64,000 bases of DNA from Pseudomonas triticicola (GTDB taxonomy: Bacteria > Pseudomonadota > Gammaproteobacteria > Pseudomonadales > Pseudomonadaceae), in assembly GCF_019145375.1 (NCBI RefSeq), contig NZ_JAHSTX010000001.1, positions 186,001 to 250,000 on the forward strand, written 5' to 3'. Of the stretch, positions 48,026 through 57,404 are shown piece after piece. Each line of letters opens with the position of its first letter. Positions within the stretch are counted from its first letter, which is position 1. Below the pieces are notes generated by a model. That model searched no databases, was not told the DNA's origin, and saw nothing but the letters and a program-made list of their open reading frames with translations. Made by a program: the position numbers and the translations under genes.

Positions 48026-49414
48026 ATGCGCCAAATCTGGAAATCCTTTCGAGCGCTGTATTTCGCCTCGCTGATGATGTTGATCGGCTCAGGCCTTCTT
48101 TCTACTTATCTGGCTTTGCGTCTGGCTGCCGACAACGTCGACGGGCTGTGGGTCGGTGCGCTGATGGCGGCCAACTATTTCGGTCTGGTGCTGGGCGGCA
48201 AGATCGGCCATCGCCTGATTGCCCGGGTCGGGCATATCCGTGCCTACTCGGCGTGTGCCGGGATCGTCGGCGCGGCGGTGCTCGGCCATGGTCTGGTGGA
48301 CTGGCTGCCGGCGTGGCTGGTGCTGCGGACGATCGTCGGTCTGGGCATGATGTGTCAGTACATGGTCATCGAGAGCTGGCTCAACGAGCAGGCCGACGCC
48401 AATCAGCGTGGACTGGTGTTCAGCGGTTACATGATCGCCTCTTATCTGGGCCTGGTGCTGGGCCAGCTGATTCTGGTCATGCACCCCGGCCTCGGCCTGG
48501 AACTGCTGATGCTGGTGGCGCTGTGCTTTGCCCTGTGTCTGGTGCCGGTGACGCTGACCCGACGGATTCACCCGGCGCCTCTGCACCCCGCGCCGATGGA
48601 GCCGCGCTTCTTTATCAAGCGTGTGCCGCAATCGCTGAGCACGGTGCTCGGCGCCGGTCTGATCATCGGTTCGTTCTACGGTCTGGCGCCGCTGTATGCC
48701 TCGCAACAGGGGCTGTCGACCGAGCAGGTCGGTCTGTTCATGGGTAGCTGCATTTTTGCTGGTCTGCTGGTGCAGTGGCCGTTGGGCTGGTTGTCCGACC
48801 GTTATGACCGCGCGCTGCTGATCCGCTGCTTTGCCGGGTTTCTGGCCGTGGCGGCGTTGCCGTTGGCGATCATGCCGCAGGTGCCGCTGGAGGTGTTGTT
48901 CGTCGTTGGTTTCTTCTGTTCGCTGGTGCAGTTCTGCCTGTATCCGCTGGCGGTGGCGTTTTCCAACGACCACGTCGAAGGCGATCGCCGCGTGTCACTG
49001 ACCGCCATGTTGCTGGTGACTTACGGTGTTGGCGCGAGCATCGGGCCGCTGCTGGCGGGTGTGCTGATGAAGTTTCTCGGCAGTCAGAGCCTGTATGCGT
49101 TCTTCAGTTTCTTCGCGCTGGTGCTGGTCTGGCGGATTCGTCCGAAAGCGGTGACCAACCTGCACCAGGTCGACGACGCACCGCTGCACCACGTGGCAAT
49201 GCCGGACAGCATGTCGAGCTCGCCGCTGGTGGCGGCGCTTGACCCGCGTGTCGATGAGCAGGTGGTGCAGGAGCAGATGGTCCAAGACCCGGCGCCGGTC
49301 ACTCCTGAGCCTGAGCCTGAGCCCGAAGCGCAGCCGGAAGCAGTCGTTGAAACCGAACTGGACAGCGGCAATGAAGACAAGCCTGCGCCGGATATCAGCG
49401 GTGGCAGGCCCTGA
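48026..49414 (+). CDS. MFS transporter, YcaD-like, with acidic C-terminal tail
   Basis: This 462-residue protein has twelve predicted membrane segments, with MFS loops (KIGHRLIARVGHIRAYSAC and GWLSDRYDRALLI). After the last helix a hydrophilic tail of about 80 residues ends in a Pro-Glu repeat (PEPEPEPEAQPE) and DSGNEDKPAPD. YcaD-type transporters have no firmly known substrate. The tail is probably cytoplasmic. A terminator follows. Confidence 0.88.
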   Translation: MRQIWKSFRALYFASLMMLIGSGLLSTYLALRLAADNVDGLWVGALMAANYFGLVLGGKIGHRLIARVGHIRAYSACAGIVGAAVLGHGLVDWLPAWLVLRTIVGLGMMCQYMVIESWLNEQADANQRGLVFSGYMIASYLGLVLGQLILVMHPGLGLELLMLVALCFALCLVPVTLTRRIHPAPLHPAPMEPRFFIKRVPQSLSTVLGAGLIIGSFYGLAPLYASQQGLSTEQVGLFMGSCIFAGLLVQWPLGWLSDRYDRALLIRCFAGFLAVAALPLAIMPQVPLEVLFVVGFFCSLVQFCLYPLAVAFSNDHVEGDRRVSLTAMLLVTYGVGASIGPLLAGVLMKFLGSQSLYAFFSFFALVLVWRIRPKAVTNLHQVDDAPLHHVAMPDSMSSSPLVAALDPRVDEQVVQEQMVQDPAPVTPEPEPEPEAQPEAVVETELDSGNEDKPAPDISGGRP

Positions 49415-49437
49415 GTCGAAGGTAAACATCGGCGCAT

Positions 49438-49473
49438 AAAAAAGGGCAGTCCTGTGCGGGACTGCCCTTTTTA
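49438..49473. terminator. Terminator between the MFS gene and ycgR
   Basis: AAAAAGGGCAGTCC-TGTGC-GGACTGCCCTTTTT; symmetrical, so it serves both converging genes. Confidence 0.93.
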
Positions 49474-49487
49474 TTGGTCACTGCGAC

Positions 49488-50234
49488 TCAGAGATCGTCT
49501 TTGTCGAAACGCCGTGCTTCACGCTGCAACTGGTAAACGAAACGCTCGACGTTGCGCGCAGCCTGGCCACTGATGTTGTGGAAGCGCAGACCGGCGAAGG
49601 TGATGTTGAGTTTTTCTTCGAAGTGCAGGTAGCGCAGTTCGACCGATGTTGGCTGGTTGCCGAACAGCGGCGGGGCGATCAGGCGATCGTAGACCTGGCC
49701 CAGTTGCAGGCGATCAGTGATGTCGCCTTCGAAGCGGAATTTGCAGCCAGTGGCGGAGATATCCAGCAGCTTGCCGTGCAACGGCGTCTTGAGCTTTTCG
49801 CCGCCCAGTTCAACGCTGACCAGATCGGTGAGCTTCAACGCAGCGCGGAAGGCGTTACGGCGCTGGTGGTAAACCACTTCAGTCGGCAGGTCGCCGGTGT
49901 AGAAGCGATCACCGTCGGATTCTTCGATGTTCAGCGTGCCGTTGCATTCCCAGGCAATCCGCACGCCGTCATGAAAGCCTTCGACCTTGAACGGTTCGCC
50001 CGCTTGCAGGAAGCGCTCGCCATCGCGCGGGATCATTTCGTCCAGCGCGATCGTTGCGGTTTCGCGGTCGACCTTGATCAGGTAACTCTGAAAACGCTGG
50101 CTGCGTTCATGGAAGGTGATGATCAGCGGATCATGGCTGTCTTGCAGCTGGCGCAGGTTGCTGGAGATTTCCAGTGGCGTGGTGAGCACCTTCGGAGGCT
50201 GCGGAGCATCATCCGCGCTTAGGGTGTTGGACAC
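49488..50234 (-). CDS. ycgR: Flagellar brake protein YcgR (PilZ)
   Basis: This 248-residue protein has an N-terminal YcgR domain and a PilZ domain whose c-di-GMP contacts are visible as RRNAFRA and DISATGCKF. On binding c-di-GMP it slows the flagellar motor. It follows flgN on the same strand as the last gene of the flgM-N-ycgR set. Confidence 0.93.
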   Translation of the reverse strand: MSNTLSADDAPQPPKVLTTPLEISSNLRQLQDSHDPLIITFHERSQRFQSYLIKVDRETATIALDEMIPRDGERFLQAGEPFKVEGFHDGVRIAWECNGTLNIEESDGDRFYTGDLPTEVVYHQRRNAFRAALKLTDLVSVELGGEKLKTPLHGKLLDISATGCKFRFEGDITDRLQLGQVYDRLIAPPLFGNQPTSVELRYLHFEEKLNITFAGLRFHNISGQAARNVERFVYQLQREARRFDKDDL

Positions 50235-50326
50235 GGTTCTTTAATCTCCAGACAAAATAAGACTACGACTGGCCAGTATTTTGCCAGCATGTTGCGCAAG
50301 TGGATAGTGCAGGGCCAGCGAATGGC

Positions 50327-50794
50327 TCATGCCTGGCTGAGCGTTCGCGGCTTGACCGGTTTGGCAAAGGTCCCGCTGGCGTCGTACAGCGCTGGCGGCT
50401 CACCGCCGGTGAGGATCTTCAGCTGGTTGGCCGTGGTCGCCTGCTGGATCTGGATCGACTGGCCGTTCTTGATGTTGGCCGCCTGGCATTGGGCGATCAG
50501 CGCGGTCAGGGCATCGCCCTGGGTCAGCAACTGGTCGCCAATGCTCGACTGGCTGGCCAGTTGCTCAAGACCTGTGCGGTCGGTCGGCAGGTTGAGGCTG
50601 GCGAGGATTTCGCTGCGCTTGCGGCCATGCTGCTCGAGCAGAATGATCAACGCTTGCTTGGTCGCCAGAATTTCTTCCAGCAACGGCATGTCGCGACCAT
50701 GCAAAGCGAGGGATTCGGTTTGCAATAACTCCAGCAATTGTTGCGCTGGAGCAAAGTCGTCGTTGATCAGTTGCAATAAGTTAGTGTCGTGCAT
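50327..50794 (-). CDS. flgN: Flagellar export chaperone FlgN
   Basis: This 155-residue helical protein begins MHDTNLLQLINDDFAPAQQL. It is the chaperone for the hook-associated proteins FlgK and FlgL. It lies 48 bp after flgM, as in other Pseudomonas genomes. Confidence 0.92.
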   Translation of the reverse strand: MHDTNLLQLINDDFAPAQQLLELLQTESLALHGRDMPLLEEILATKQALIILLEQHGRKRSEILASLNLPTDRTGLEQLASQSSIGDQLLTQGDALTALIAQCQAANIKNGQSIQIQQATTANQLKILTGGEPPALYDASGTFAKPVKPRTLSQA

Positions 50795-50842
50795 GGCTGG
50801 CCTTGGGGTTTAAGCGTCCAAAAGCCTGGCGCCGGCAAAAGC

Positions 50843-51169
50843 CTAGCGCTGGGCTTCGAAGTTGAGCAGTTTGCTGGCTACACGGTTGCTGTCGACTTTA
50901 TAGCTGCCATCGGCAATCGCGGCTTTCAACTCGGCCACTCGGGCTTTGTCGACAGCAGGCTGATCGCGCAGCTTGTCAGTGACCTTCTGCAACTGTTGAG
51001 CCTCATTGCTGAGGTGTACCGACTCCCCGCTTTTGGCGACATTGGCCTGTTCGGCCTGGGTATTCAGCGGCGCGGAGGGGCTGTTTTCAGCGCTTTCCTT
51101 GGCGTTGCTGGTACGTGTGCTGCCGGTTAGTGACGAGGAACTGTTCAATCGGTTGAAATCGATAACCAT
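50843..51169 (-). CDS. flgM: Anti-sigma-28 factor FlgM
   Basis: This 108-residue protein has the disordered Ser/Asn-rich N-terminus and the FliA-binding C-terminus ([20 protein letters not shown]). It holds sigma-28 inactive until exported through the finished hook-basal body. A perfect sigma-28 promoter lies 37-63 bp upstream, giving feedback. Confidence 0.94.
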   Translation of the reverse strand: MVIDFNRLNSSSSLTGSTRTSNAKESAENSPSAPLNTQAEQANVAKSGESVHLSNEAQQLQKVTDKLRDQPAVDKARVAELKAAIADGSYKVDSNRVASKLLNFEAQR

Positions 51170-51205
51170 GATAAAAAACCTCTGGGAATTTGGACGCTTG
51201 CCATG

Positions 51206-51232
51206 TTTTCGGCTATCCCCTGAAAAACTTTA
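51206..51232 (-). promoter_or_regulatory. Sigma-28 (FliA) promoter of flgM-flgN
   Basis: On the minus strand TAAAGTTT at 51232-51225 and GCCGAAAA at 51213-51206 are separated by exactly 11 bp, matching TAAAGTTT-N11-GCCGATAA with one change. Confidence 0.9.
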
Positions 51233-51331
51233 GGCCCAATCAACCATAAGCTTGCATGCGCCGTTGCGAGACCTGCTGCGGCACAGTTTAGGGAAGCGAC
51301 GGGATCGGCGCCAGTTTTCTCCACGAGGCTT

Positions 51332-52093
51332 TTACATGGCCACTTCGACCTGTCCCGGCGCAATCACCTGCGCCTTGATAACTCTTTGAGAATTAAGGTT
51401 TTTTACTCGAATCTGTTCTTTCATGCCGCCATTGGAGAGCGCTTCGCCCGGCATGCGTACGGCAAGGGTGCCGCTGCGCGCAGTGATCACCACCTGGTCA
51501 CCCTTGCGCACCACTTCGGCCTGTTCCAGATGCACCAGAGTGATGACCTGATCGGCGACCGTTGGTCGGGTAAGTTTCTGCCCGATCGCTTCGTCGACCG
51601 AGGTCAGGAAACCCTGGTTGATCGTACTGACGTCGCGCTCGCGCAAGGTCACATCCTGCGGCTCGATAATGCCGGCGCGTTTCAGCGGACGAGTGGTCGT
51701 CACGATCTCGCGAAACAGGCGGACTTGAGCGGGTACGAACACCGTCCAGGGCGAACTGCCTTCGCAGCGAACCTTCACCGTGACGCGGCCCAGCGGGCGT
51801 GCCGGGCTCTCCAGCGTGGCTGTCAATTCCTTGTCGCACATTGGCATGCGCATGCGCGGGTCGAGCTGGTTGACTTCGATTTCGTAGCGGCCTTCGGTTT
51901 GACTGGAAGCCAAATAGTCTTCTACGGTGAATTCAAGAAAGCCCTGAGTCACGCCGATAAGCATATCAGGCAAGGTAACCGCATCTGCATGGGCAGGACT
52001 GCCAGCAAGCAAGCAGCAAACGGCGGACACCGCGCAAAGCCCTTTGCGAAGGGAGGATGTCAGGCGTCGGGAAAATGTCGTTTGAGCGTTCAT
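51332..52093 (-). CDS. flgA: Flagellar P-ring chaperone FlgA
   Basis: This 253-residue periplasmic protein starts at ATG 52093, giving a signal peptide ending LLAGSPAHA. The SAF domain is visible (EVVRKGDQVVITARSGTLAV and the VKVRCEGSSPW region). It helps FlgI assemble the P-ring. An upstream in-frame extension to 52210 runs into the cheV promoter region and is unlikely. Confidence 0.92.
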   Translation of the reverse strand: MNAQTTFSRRLTSSLRKGLCAVSAVCCLLAGSPAHADAVTLPDMLIGVTQGFLEFTVEDYLASSQTEGRYEIEVNQLDPRMRMPMCDKELTATLESPARPLGRVTVKVRCEGSSPWTVFVPAQVRLFREIVTTTRPLKRAGIIEPQDVTLRERDVSTINQGFLTSVDEAIGQKLTRPTVADQVITLVHLEQAEVVRKGDQVVITARSGTLAVRMPGEALSNGGMKEQIRVKNLNSQRVIKAQVIAPGQVEVAM

Positions 52094-52175
52094 ACGAGTT
52101 AAAAAGCAAGCGCCGTGCCGTTTAGCAATGAATGTGCGTCGCAACAACACTTGGCGTTGGTGTAGGAGTCTGGGC

Positions 52176-53108
52176 ATGGCTGGTGTAATGGATTCGGTGA
52201 ACCAGCGCACGCAACTGGTAGGGCAGAATCGCCTCGAGCTGCTGCTGTTCCGTCTCGACGGGCCGCAGCTCTACGGGATCAACGTGTTCAAGGTACGGGA
52301 AGTGTTGCAATGCCCGTCCCTGACGTTGATGCCCAAATCCAGTCCTGTCGTGTGCGGGGTAGCGAATATACGGGGAGCGACCATTCCGATCCTGGATCTG
52401 GCAATGGCAACGGGCTCCGGTGCGTTGAAAGACAAGAACAGTCCGTTCGTGATCATCACGGAGTACAACACCAAGACCCAGGGTTTCCTGGTCCGCTCGG
52501 TGGAGCGCATCGTCAACATGAACTGGGAAGAGATCCATCCGCCACCCAAGGGTACCGGTCGCGATCACTACCTGACCGCTGTGACCCGGGTCGACAATCA
52601 GTTGGTCGAAATCATCGACGTCGAGAAGGTGCTGGCCGAAGTGGCGCCGACGCCGGAAGCGATTTCGGTGGGCGTGGTCGATGTCGAGACGCAGACCAAG
52701 GCGTTGTCGCTGCGGGTGCTGACGGTCGATGACTCGTCGGTGGCGCGCAAGCAGGTCACCCGTTGTCTGCAGACCATCGGTGTCGAAGTGGTGGCGCTGA
52801 ACGACGGCAAGCAGGCGCTGGATTACCTGCGCAAGCTGGTCGACGAGGGCAAGAAGCCGGAAGAAGAGTTCCTGATGATGATTTCCGACATCGAGATGCC
52901 GGAGATGGACGGGTACACCCTGACGGCGGAAATCCGCGGCGACGCACGCATGCAAAAGCTCCATATCATCCTGCATACTTCGTTGTCGGGGGTATTCAAT
53001 CAGGCGATGGTGAAGAAAGTCGGTGCTGATGACTTCCTGGCCAAATTCCGTCCTGATGACCTCGCATCCCGGGTAGTCGACCGGATCAAAGCAGCAGATA
53101 TCAGCTAG
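52176..53108 (+). CDS. cheV: Chemotaxis protein CheV
   Basis: This 310-residue protein fuses a CheW domain (LFRLDGPQLYGINVFKVREV) to a CheY-like receiver (TVDDSSVARKQV; MMISDIEMPEMDG). It couples receptors to CheA with phosphorylation-dependent adaptation. ATG 52176 has AGGAG 8 nt upstream; a longer in-frame start at 52128 is not supported. Divergent from flgA. Confidence 0.94.
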   Translation: MAGVMDSVNQRTQLVGQNRLELLLFRLDGPQLYGINVFKVREVLQCPSLTLMPKSSPVVCGVANIRGATIPILDLAMATGSGALKDKNSPFVIITEYNTKTQGFLVRSVERIVNMNWEEIHPPPKGTGRDHYLTAVTRVDNQLVEIIDVEKVLAEVAPTPEAISVGVVDVETQTKALSLRVLTVDDSSVARKQVTRCLQTIGVEVVALNDGKQALDYLRKLVDEGKKPEEEFLMMISDIEMPEMDGYTLTAEIRGDARMQKLHIILHTSLSGVFNQAMVKKVGADDFLAKFRPDDLASRVVDRIKAADIS

Positions 53109-53154
53109 GGGCCTTCTGCCCCTGGCGGTCAACACGATTTAAGAGGCGGCATCA

Positions 53155-53982
53155 TTGTCTACGGGTAATTTGGATTTCGAACAGTTCCGGGTCTTCCTGG
53201 AAAAAGCCTGTGGCATTCTGCTCGGTGAAAACAAGCAGTATCTGGTCTCGAGCCGTCTCAACAAACTGATGGAGCAGCAAGGCATCAAGTCCCTGGGTGA
53301 GCTGGTACAGCGCATCCAGACCCAGCCGCGCAGCGGTTTGCGCGAGCAGGTGGTCGATGCCATGACGACCAACGAAACCCTGTGGTTTCGCGACACCTAT
53401 CCGTTTGAAGTCTTGAAGAACAAGGTACTGCCGGAAGCGATCAAGGCCAGCCCCAACCAGCGTCTGCGGATCTGGTCAGCGGCCTGCTCGTCGGGGCAGG
53501 AACCGTACTCGCTGTCGATGTCGATCGACGAGTTCGAGCGCAGCAACCTGGGCCAGTTGAAGATGGGCGTGCAGATCGTTGCCACTGATCTGTCGGGCCT
53601 GATGCTCAACAACTGCAAGACCGGCGAGTACGACAGCCTGGCGATCGGTCGCGGTCTGTCGCCGGAACGCCTGCAACGCTACTTCGACCCGAAAGGGCCG
53701 GGGCGCTGGGTGGTCAAGGCGCCGATCAAGAGCCGGGTGGAATTCCGCTCGTTCAACCTGCTCGACAGTTACGCAGCGCTGGGCAAGTTCGACATCGTGT
53801 TCTGCCGCAACGTGCTGATCTACTTCTCTGCCGAAGTGAAGAAGGACATCCTGTTGCGCATTCACAGCACGTTGAAGCCGGGTGGGTACCTGTTCCTTGG
53901 CGCTTCGGAAGCGCTGAACGGATTGCCGGATCATTACCAGATGGTTCAGTGCAGCCCGGGGATTATTTACAAGGCGAAATAA
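53155..53982 (+). CDS. cheR: Chemotaxis protein methyltransferase CheR
   Basis: This 275-residue SAM-dependent enzyme methylates receptor glutamates. TTG 53155 is the start (AGAGG 7 nt upstream, protein begins STGNLDFEQFRVFLEKA after the initiator). SAM-binding WSAACSSGQEPYS, NNCKTGEYDS and FDIVFCRNVLIYF are clear. It follows cheV by 46 bp. Confidence 0.94.
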   Translation: MSTGNLDFEQFRVFLEKACGILLGENKQYLVSSRLNKLMEQQGIKSLGELVQRIQTQPRSGLREQVVDAMTTNETLWFRDTYPFEVLKNKVLPEAIKASPNQRLRIWSAACSSGQEPYSLSMSIDEFERSNLGQLKMGVQIVATDLSGLMLNNCKTGEYDSLAIGRGLSPERLQRYFDPKGPGRWVVKAPIKSRVEFRSFNLLDSYAALGKFDIVFCRNVLIYFSAEVKKDILLRIHSTLKPGGYLFLGASEALNGLPDHYQMVQCSPGIIYKAK

Positions 53983-53999
53983 GCGGTTCGCGGCAGTAC

Positions 54000-54037
54000 A
54001 AAAAACGGGAGGCCCCAAAAGGCCTGCCGTTTTTTTA
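54000..54037 (+). terminator. Terminator after cheR
   Basis: AAAAAACGGGAGGCC-CCAAAA-GGCCTGCCGTTTTTTT; strong stem and T-run. Confidence 0.9.
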
Positions 54038-54071
54038 TGCCCGAATTATTTCCACGAACACCACAAACCCC

Positions 54072-54163
54072 CTGTGGGAGCGAGCCTGCTCGCGAAAGCG
54101 GTCTGTCCGTAAGACAGTTGGCGCCTGACACGCCGCCTTCGCGAGCAGGCTCGCTCCCACAGG
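54072..54163. repeat. REP-like inverted repeat pair, family A (copy 4)
   Basis: Inverted arms with core GGGAGCGAGCCTGCTCGCGA, between cheR and flgB. Confidence 0.9.
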
Positions 54164-54294
54164 GATCTGCGCTGACCTGGCAAGGACGGCAAGCGGCAGA
54201 AAAGCGGCATCCGGCGGTAACCGGTTGCCGCTTTTCTGGCATTGCCGCTTAGCCTGTTTGGCGCAAAGCCCCGGAATACGGGGCTTTGTTCATT

Positions 54295-54310
54295 TGGCAC
54301 GGCGCTTGCT
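54295..54310 (+). promoter_or_regulatory. Sigma-54 promoter of flgBCDE
   Basis: TGGCAC-GGCGC-TTGCT matches the -24/-12 sigma-54 consensus with correct 5-bp spacing, 43 bp before flgB. In Pseudomonas this class II flagellar operon is driven by RpoN with FleR. A hairpin AAAGCCCCGG/CCGGGGCTTT at 54265-54287 lies just upstream. Confidence 0.93.
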
Positions 54311-54352
54311 AAAGCTCAGATACGAAAAACCGGTCACCTGAAGGTTCCCGAC

Positions 54353-54763
54353 ATGAGCATCAGCTTCGACAAAGCGCTGGGCATTCACGAAAAGGCACTG
54401 GGCTTCCGCGCCCAGCGTGCCGAAGTGCTGGCCAACAACATCGCCAACGCCGACACCCCGAACTACAAGGCGCGGGATCTGGATTTCTCCAAAGTGCTCG
54501 AAGCACAGACCGAGAAGACCAAGACCGGCGGCCACTTTGCCCTGAACATGACCAACAGCCGGCACATCGAGGCTGAAGGGCTGGGCAATGGCGACGAGTC
54601 GCTGATGTATCGCACGCCGATGCAGCCTTCGATCGACCAGAACACCGTCGACGCTCAATTGGAACAGTCGAACTACGCAGAAAACGCCGTCGGCTTCCAG
54701 GCCAGCTTCACCTTGCTCAACAGCAAATTCAAAGGGCTGGTGTCAGCCCTGCGCGGAGAATAA
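54353..54763 (+). CDS. flgB: Flagellar basal-body rod protein FlgB
   Basis: This 136-residue proximal rod protein starts at ATG 54353 (MSISFDKALGIHEKALGFRA); an upstream in-frame start lies before the promoter and is excluded. The conserved rod motif is LANNIANADTPNYKARD. The flgC start follows after 3 bp. Confidence 0.95.
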   Translation: MSISFDKALGIHEKALGFRAQRAEVLANNIANADTPNYKARDLDFSKVLEAQTEKTKTGGHFALNMTNSRHIEAEGLGNGDESLMYRTPMQPSIDQNTVDAQLEQSNYAENAVGFQASFTLLNSKFKGLVSALRGE

Positions 54764-54766
54764 TCC

Positions 54767-55210
54767 ATGTCCCTGTCCAGCGTTTTCAACATTGCCGGCA
54801 GCGGCATGAGCGCGCAGACCACGCGTCTGAACACCGTGGCGTCGAACATCGCCAACGCCGAAACCGTTTCGTCGAGCATCGACCAGACCTACCGCGCCCG
54901 TCATCCGGTATTCGCCACCATGTTCCAGGGCGGCCAGGCAGGCGGCAGCAATTCGCTGTTCCAGAACCAGGACGCTGCCGGGCAGGGCGTGCAGGTGCTC
55001 GGCGTTGTCGAAGACCAGAGCAATCTTGAAGCGCGCTACGAGCCGAACCATCCGGCCGCCGACGCCAAGGGCTACGTCTACTACCCGAACGTCAACGTGG
55101 TGGAAGAAATGGCTGACATGATTTCCGCGAGCCGCTCGTTCCAGACCAACGCGGAAATGATGAACACCGCCAAAACCATGATGCAGAAGGTACTGACCCT
55201 CGGTCAGTAA
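54767..55210 (+). CDS. flgC: Flagellar basal-body rod protein FlgC
   Basis: This 147-residue protein has the N-terminal rod motif SNIANAETVSS and the C-terminal MISASRSFQTNAEMMNTAKT. Part of the proximal rod, in the flgBCDE operon. Confidence 0.95.
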   Translation: MSLSSVFNIAGSGMSAQTTRLNTVASNIANAETVSSSIDQTYRARHPVFATMFQGGQAGGSNSLFQNQDAAGQGVQVLGVVEDQSNLEARYEPNHPAADAKGYVYYPNVNVVEEMADMISASRSFQTNAEMMNTAKTMMQKVLTLGQ

Positions 55211-55225
55211 TAAGGGGCGACTGCC

Positions 55226-55954
55226 ATGAGCGTTACGGATACCACCAGCAGCCTGAGCATGAACGACATCCTGGCCAACTCGTCGAAGAAGGCCAGCAGC
55301 ACTACGTCGGGCGGCATCGCTTCGGCGACCAACAGTGCCACCGGCGGCCAGGCGCTGGGCAAGGATGCTTTCCTGCAATTGCTGGTCACCCAGCTGAAAA
55401 ACCAGAACCCGCTCGACCCGCAGGACAACAGCGCTTTCGTTGCGCAACTGGCGCAGTTCAGCAGCCTTGAAGGCATTACCACGCTGAACTCCACCGTCAG
55501 TGGCCTTGCCGGCAACTACAACTCGTCGCAGGCGCTGCAAGCGTCGTCGCTGGTCGGTCGCAACGTGATCGTGCAGACCAACACCGCGCAGCTCGATGAC
55601 CCGAGCAAAGGCCTGACCGGTTCGGTCACCGTGCCTTCGTCGATTGCCGGCGGCACCGTGACCATTACCGACAAGGACGGCAAGACCGTGCGCACCATCG
55701 ACCTGGGCAGCCGCGCTGCCGGCGATGCCAGTTTCACTTGGGACGGCAAGGACACCGCCGGCACCGTGGTTCCGGTCGGCACTTACACGTTCAAGGCCAA
55801 CGCACCGATCAACGGCACCGCGACCGACCTGGCGACCTACCTGCCAGCGACCGTCAACAGCGTGACGATCAGCCAGACCGGTGGCGAGCTGATGCTCAAC
55901 CTGGCCGGCAAGGGCACCGTTGCCCTGTCCAAAGTACAAACCATTGGTATATAG
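55226..55954 (+). CDS. flgD: Hook assembly cap protein FlgD
   Basis: This 242-residue protein has an N-terminal hook-scaffold region (GKDAFLQLLVTQLKNQNPLD; FVAQLAQFSSLEGI) and a C-terminal FlgD Ig-like/Tudor region (FTWDGKDTAGTVVPVGTYTF). It caps the growing hook and is discarded later. Confidence 0.95.
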   Translation: MSVTDTTSSLSMNDILANSSKKASSTTSGGIASATNSATGGQALGKDAFLQLLVTQLKNQNPLDPQDNSAFVAQLAQFSSLEGITTLNSTVSGLAGNYNSSQALQASSLVGRNVIVQTNTAQLDDPSKGLTGSVTVPSSIAGGTVTITDKDGKTVRTIDLGSRAAGDASFTWDGKDTAGTVVPVGTYTFKANAPINGTATDLATYLPATVNSVTISQTGGELMLNLAGKGTVALSKVQTIGI

Positions 55955-55985
55955 AGCCGACTAACCCGGCACGAAGGAGTGGAAC

Positions 55986-57320
55986 ATGTCTTTTAACATC
56001 GGCCTTAGCGGTCTCTATGCCGCCAACAAACAACTCGACGTCACCGGCAACAACATCGCCAACGTCGCCACCGCCGGTTTCAAATCCTCGCGGGCAGAAT
56101 TCGCAGACGTGTACTCGGCCACTCGTTTGGGTACCGGTACCAAAGTGATCGGCAACGGCGTGCGCCTGGCCAATGTGTCCCAGCAGTTCACCCAGGGTGA
56201 CATCAACAACACTGGCAACGTGCTGGACATGGGGATCAACGGTTCCGGCTTCTTCACCATGAGCAACAACGGCTCGATCTCGTACACCCGTGCCGGTACG
56301 TTCAAGGTCGACGACCAAGGTTTCATTACCAATACCGACTACACCTCGCGTCTGCAGGGTTACGGTGTGGATGCCAATGGCAAGATCATCAACGGTGTGC
56401 TGACCGATTTGAAGATCGATACTTCGAACCTCGCGCCGAAATCCACTTCGGCGGTGACCTCGAGCATCAACCTGAATTCGTCGGCACCGAAAATCATCGA
56501 TACTGGCGCCACTGCCGTCGTGTTCGATCCTTCCAAGCCTGAGACTTACACCAAGTCCTTCAGCACGCCGATCTATGACACTCAGGGCAACTCGCACGTC
56601 ATGGATCAGTACATGGTCAAGACCGGCGACAACGTCTGGAAGGTCTACACTCTGGTTGATGGTCGCAACCCGGACGCTACCGGTACCAACCCTGTCACCA
56701 CGCCGCCGGTGGCTTCGACGCTGACGTTCGACAGTTCAGGCAAACTGGTTCAGGTGAGCACGCCTAACCCGGCTGATCCGACTAACCCGATCATTAGCAG
56801 CGATCTCACGTTGAAAAACTGGGTGCCGGGCACCGTGACCAATGGCAACTTCACGCCTAATGGCGCAGCGGCGAACCCGAATGGCGTGACCATTTCCATG
56901 GCCAGCACCACCCAATACAACGCCGACACCTCACGCACGATCCCGACTCAGGATGGTTACGCTACCGGCCAGATCACCAACCTGACCATCGACGGCACCG
57001 GTACCCTGTTCGCTAACTTCAGCAACAACCAGAACAAGGCCATCGGCCAGGTCGCATTGGCCAGCTTCACTAACGAGCAAGGTCTGCAAGCTGTCGGCGG
57101 CACCAGCTGGAAGGAAACCTTTGCTTCGGGTATCCCGGGTTATGACGCTCCGGAAACCGGCACGCTGGGCTCCATTCAATCCAACTCGCTGGAGGAGTCG
57201 AACGTCAATCTGACCAATGAGCTGGTTGATCTGATAAAAGGCCAGAGCAACTATCAGGCGAACGCCAAGACCATTTCGACGCAGAGCACGATTATGCAGA
57301 CCATTATTCAGATGACCTGA
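55986..57320 (+). CDS. flgE: Flagellar hook protein FlgE
   Basis: This 444-residue hook subunit has the N-terminal MSFNIGLSGLYAANKQLDVT and the C-terminal SNVNLTNELVDLIKGQSNYQ, conserved heptad ends of the axial family. A variable middle domain contains a DPTNPI/NPTNP-like turn-rich stretch. GGAG precedes the ATG. It is the last gene of the operon here; a terminator follows, and flgF does not. Confidence 0.95.
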   Translation: MSFNIGLSGLYAANKQLDVTGNNIANVATAGFKSSRAEFADVYSATRLGTGTKVIGNGVRLANVSQQFTQGDINNTGNVLDMGINGSGFFTMSNNGSISYTRAGTFKVDDQGFITNTDYTSRLQGYGVDANGKIINGVLTDLKIDTSNLAPKSTSAVTSSINLNSSAPKIIDTGATAVVFDPSKPETYTKSFSTPIYDTQGNSHVMDQYMVKTGDNVWKVYTLVDGRNPDATGTNPVTTPPVASTLTFDSSGKLVQVSTPNPADPTNPIISSDLTLKNWVPGTVTNGNFTPNGAAANPNGVTISMASTTQYNADTSRTIPTQDGYATGQITNLTIDGTGTLFANFSNNQNKAIGQVALASFTNEQGLQAVGGTSWKETFASGIPGYDAPETGTLGSIQSNSLEESNVNLTNELVDLIKGQSNYQANAKTISTQSTIMQTIIQMT

Positions 57321-57346
57321 TTCGGGTTTCTGAGCTGGTTTTTTGG

Positions 57347-57376
57347 GCCCCTCGGTTTTGAGGGGCTTTTTTTTTG
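57347..57376 (+). terminator. Terminator after flgE
   Basis: GCCCCTC-GGTTTT-GAGGGGC followed by nine T. Confidence 0.94.
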
Positions 57377-57404
57377 GCCGTGTCGGCCTTTGGGCCGACC
57401 AGGT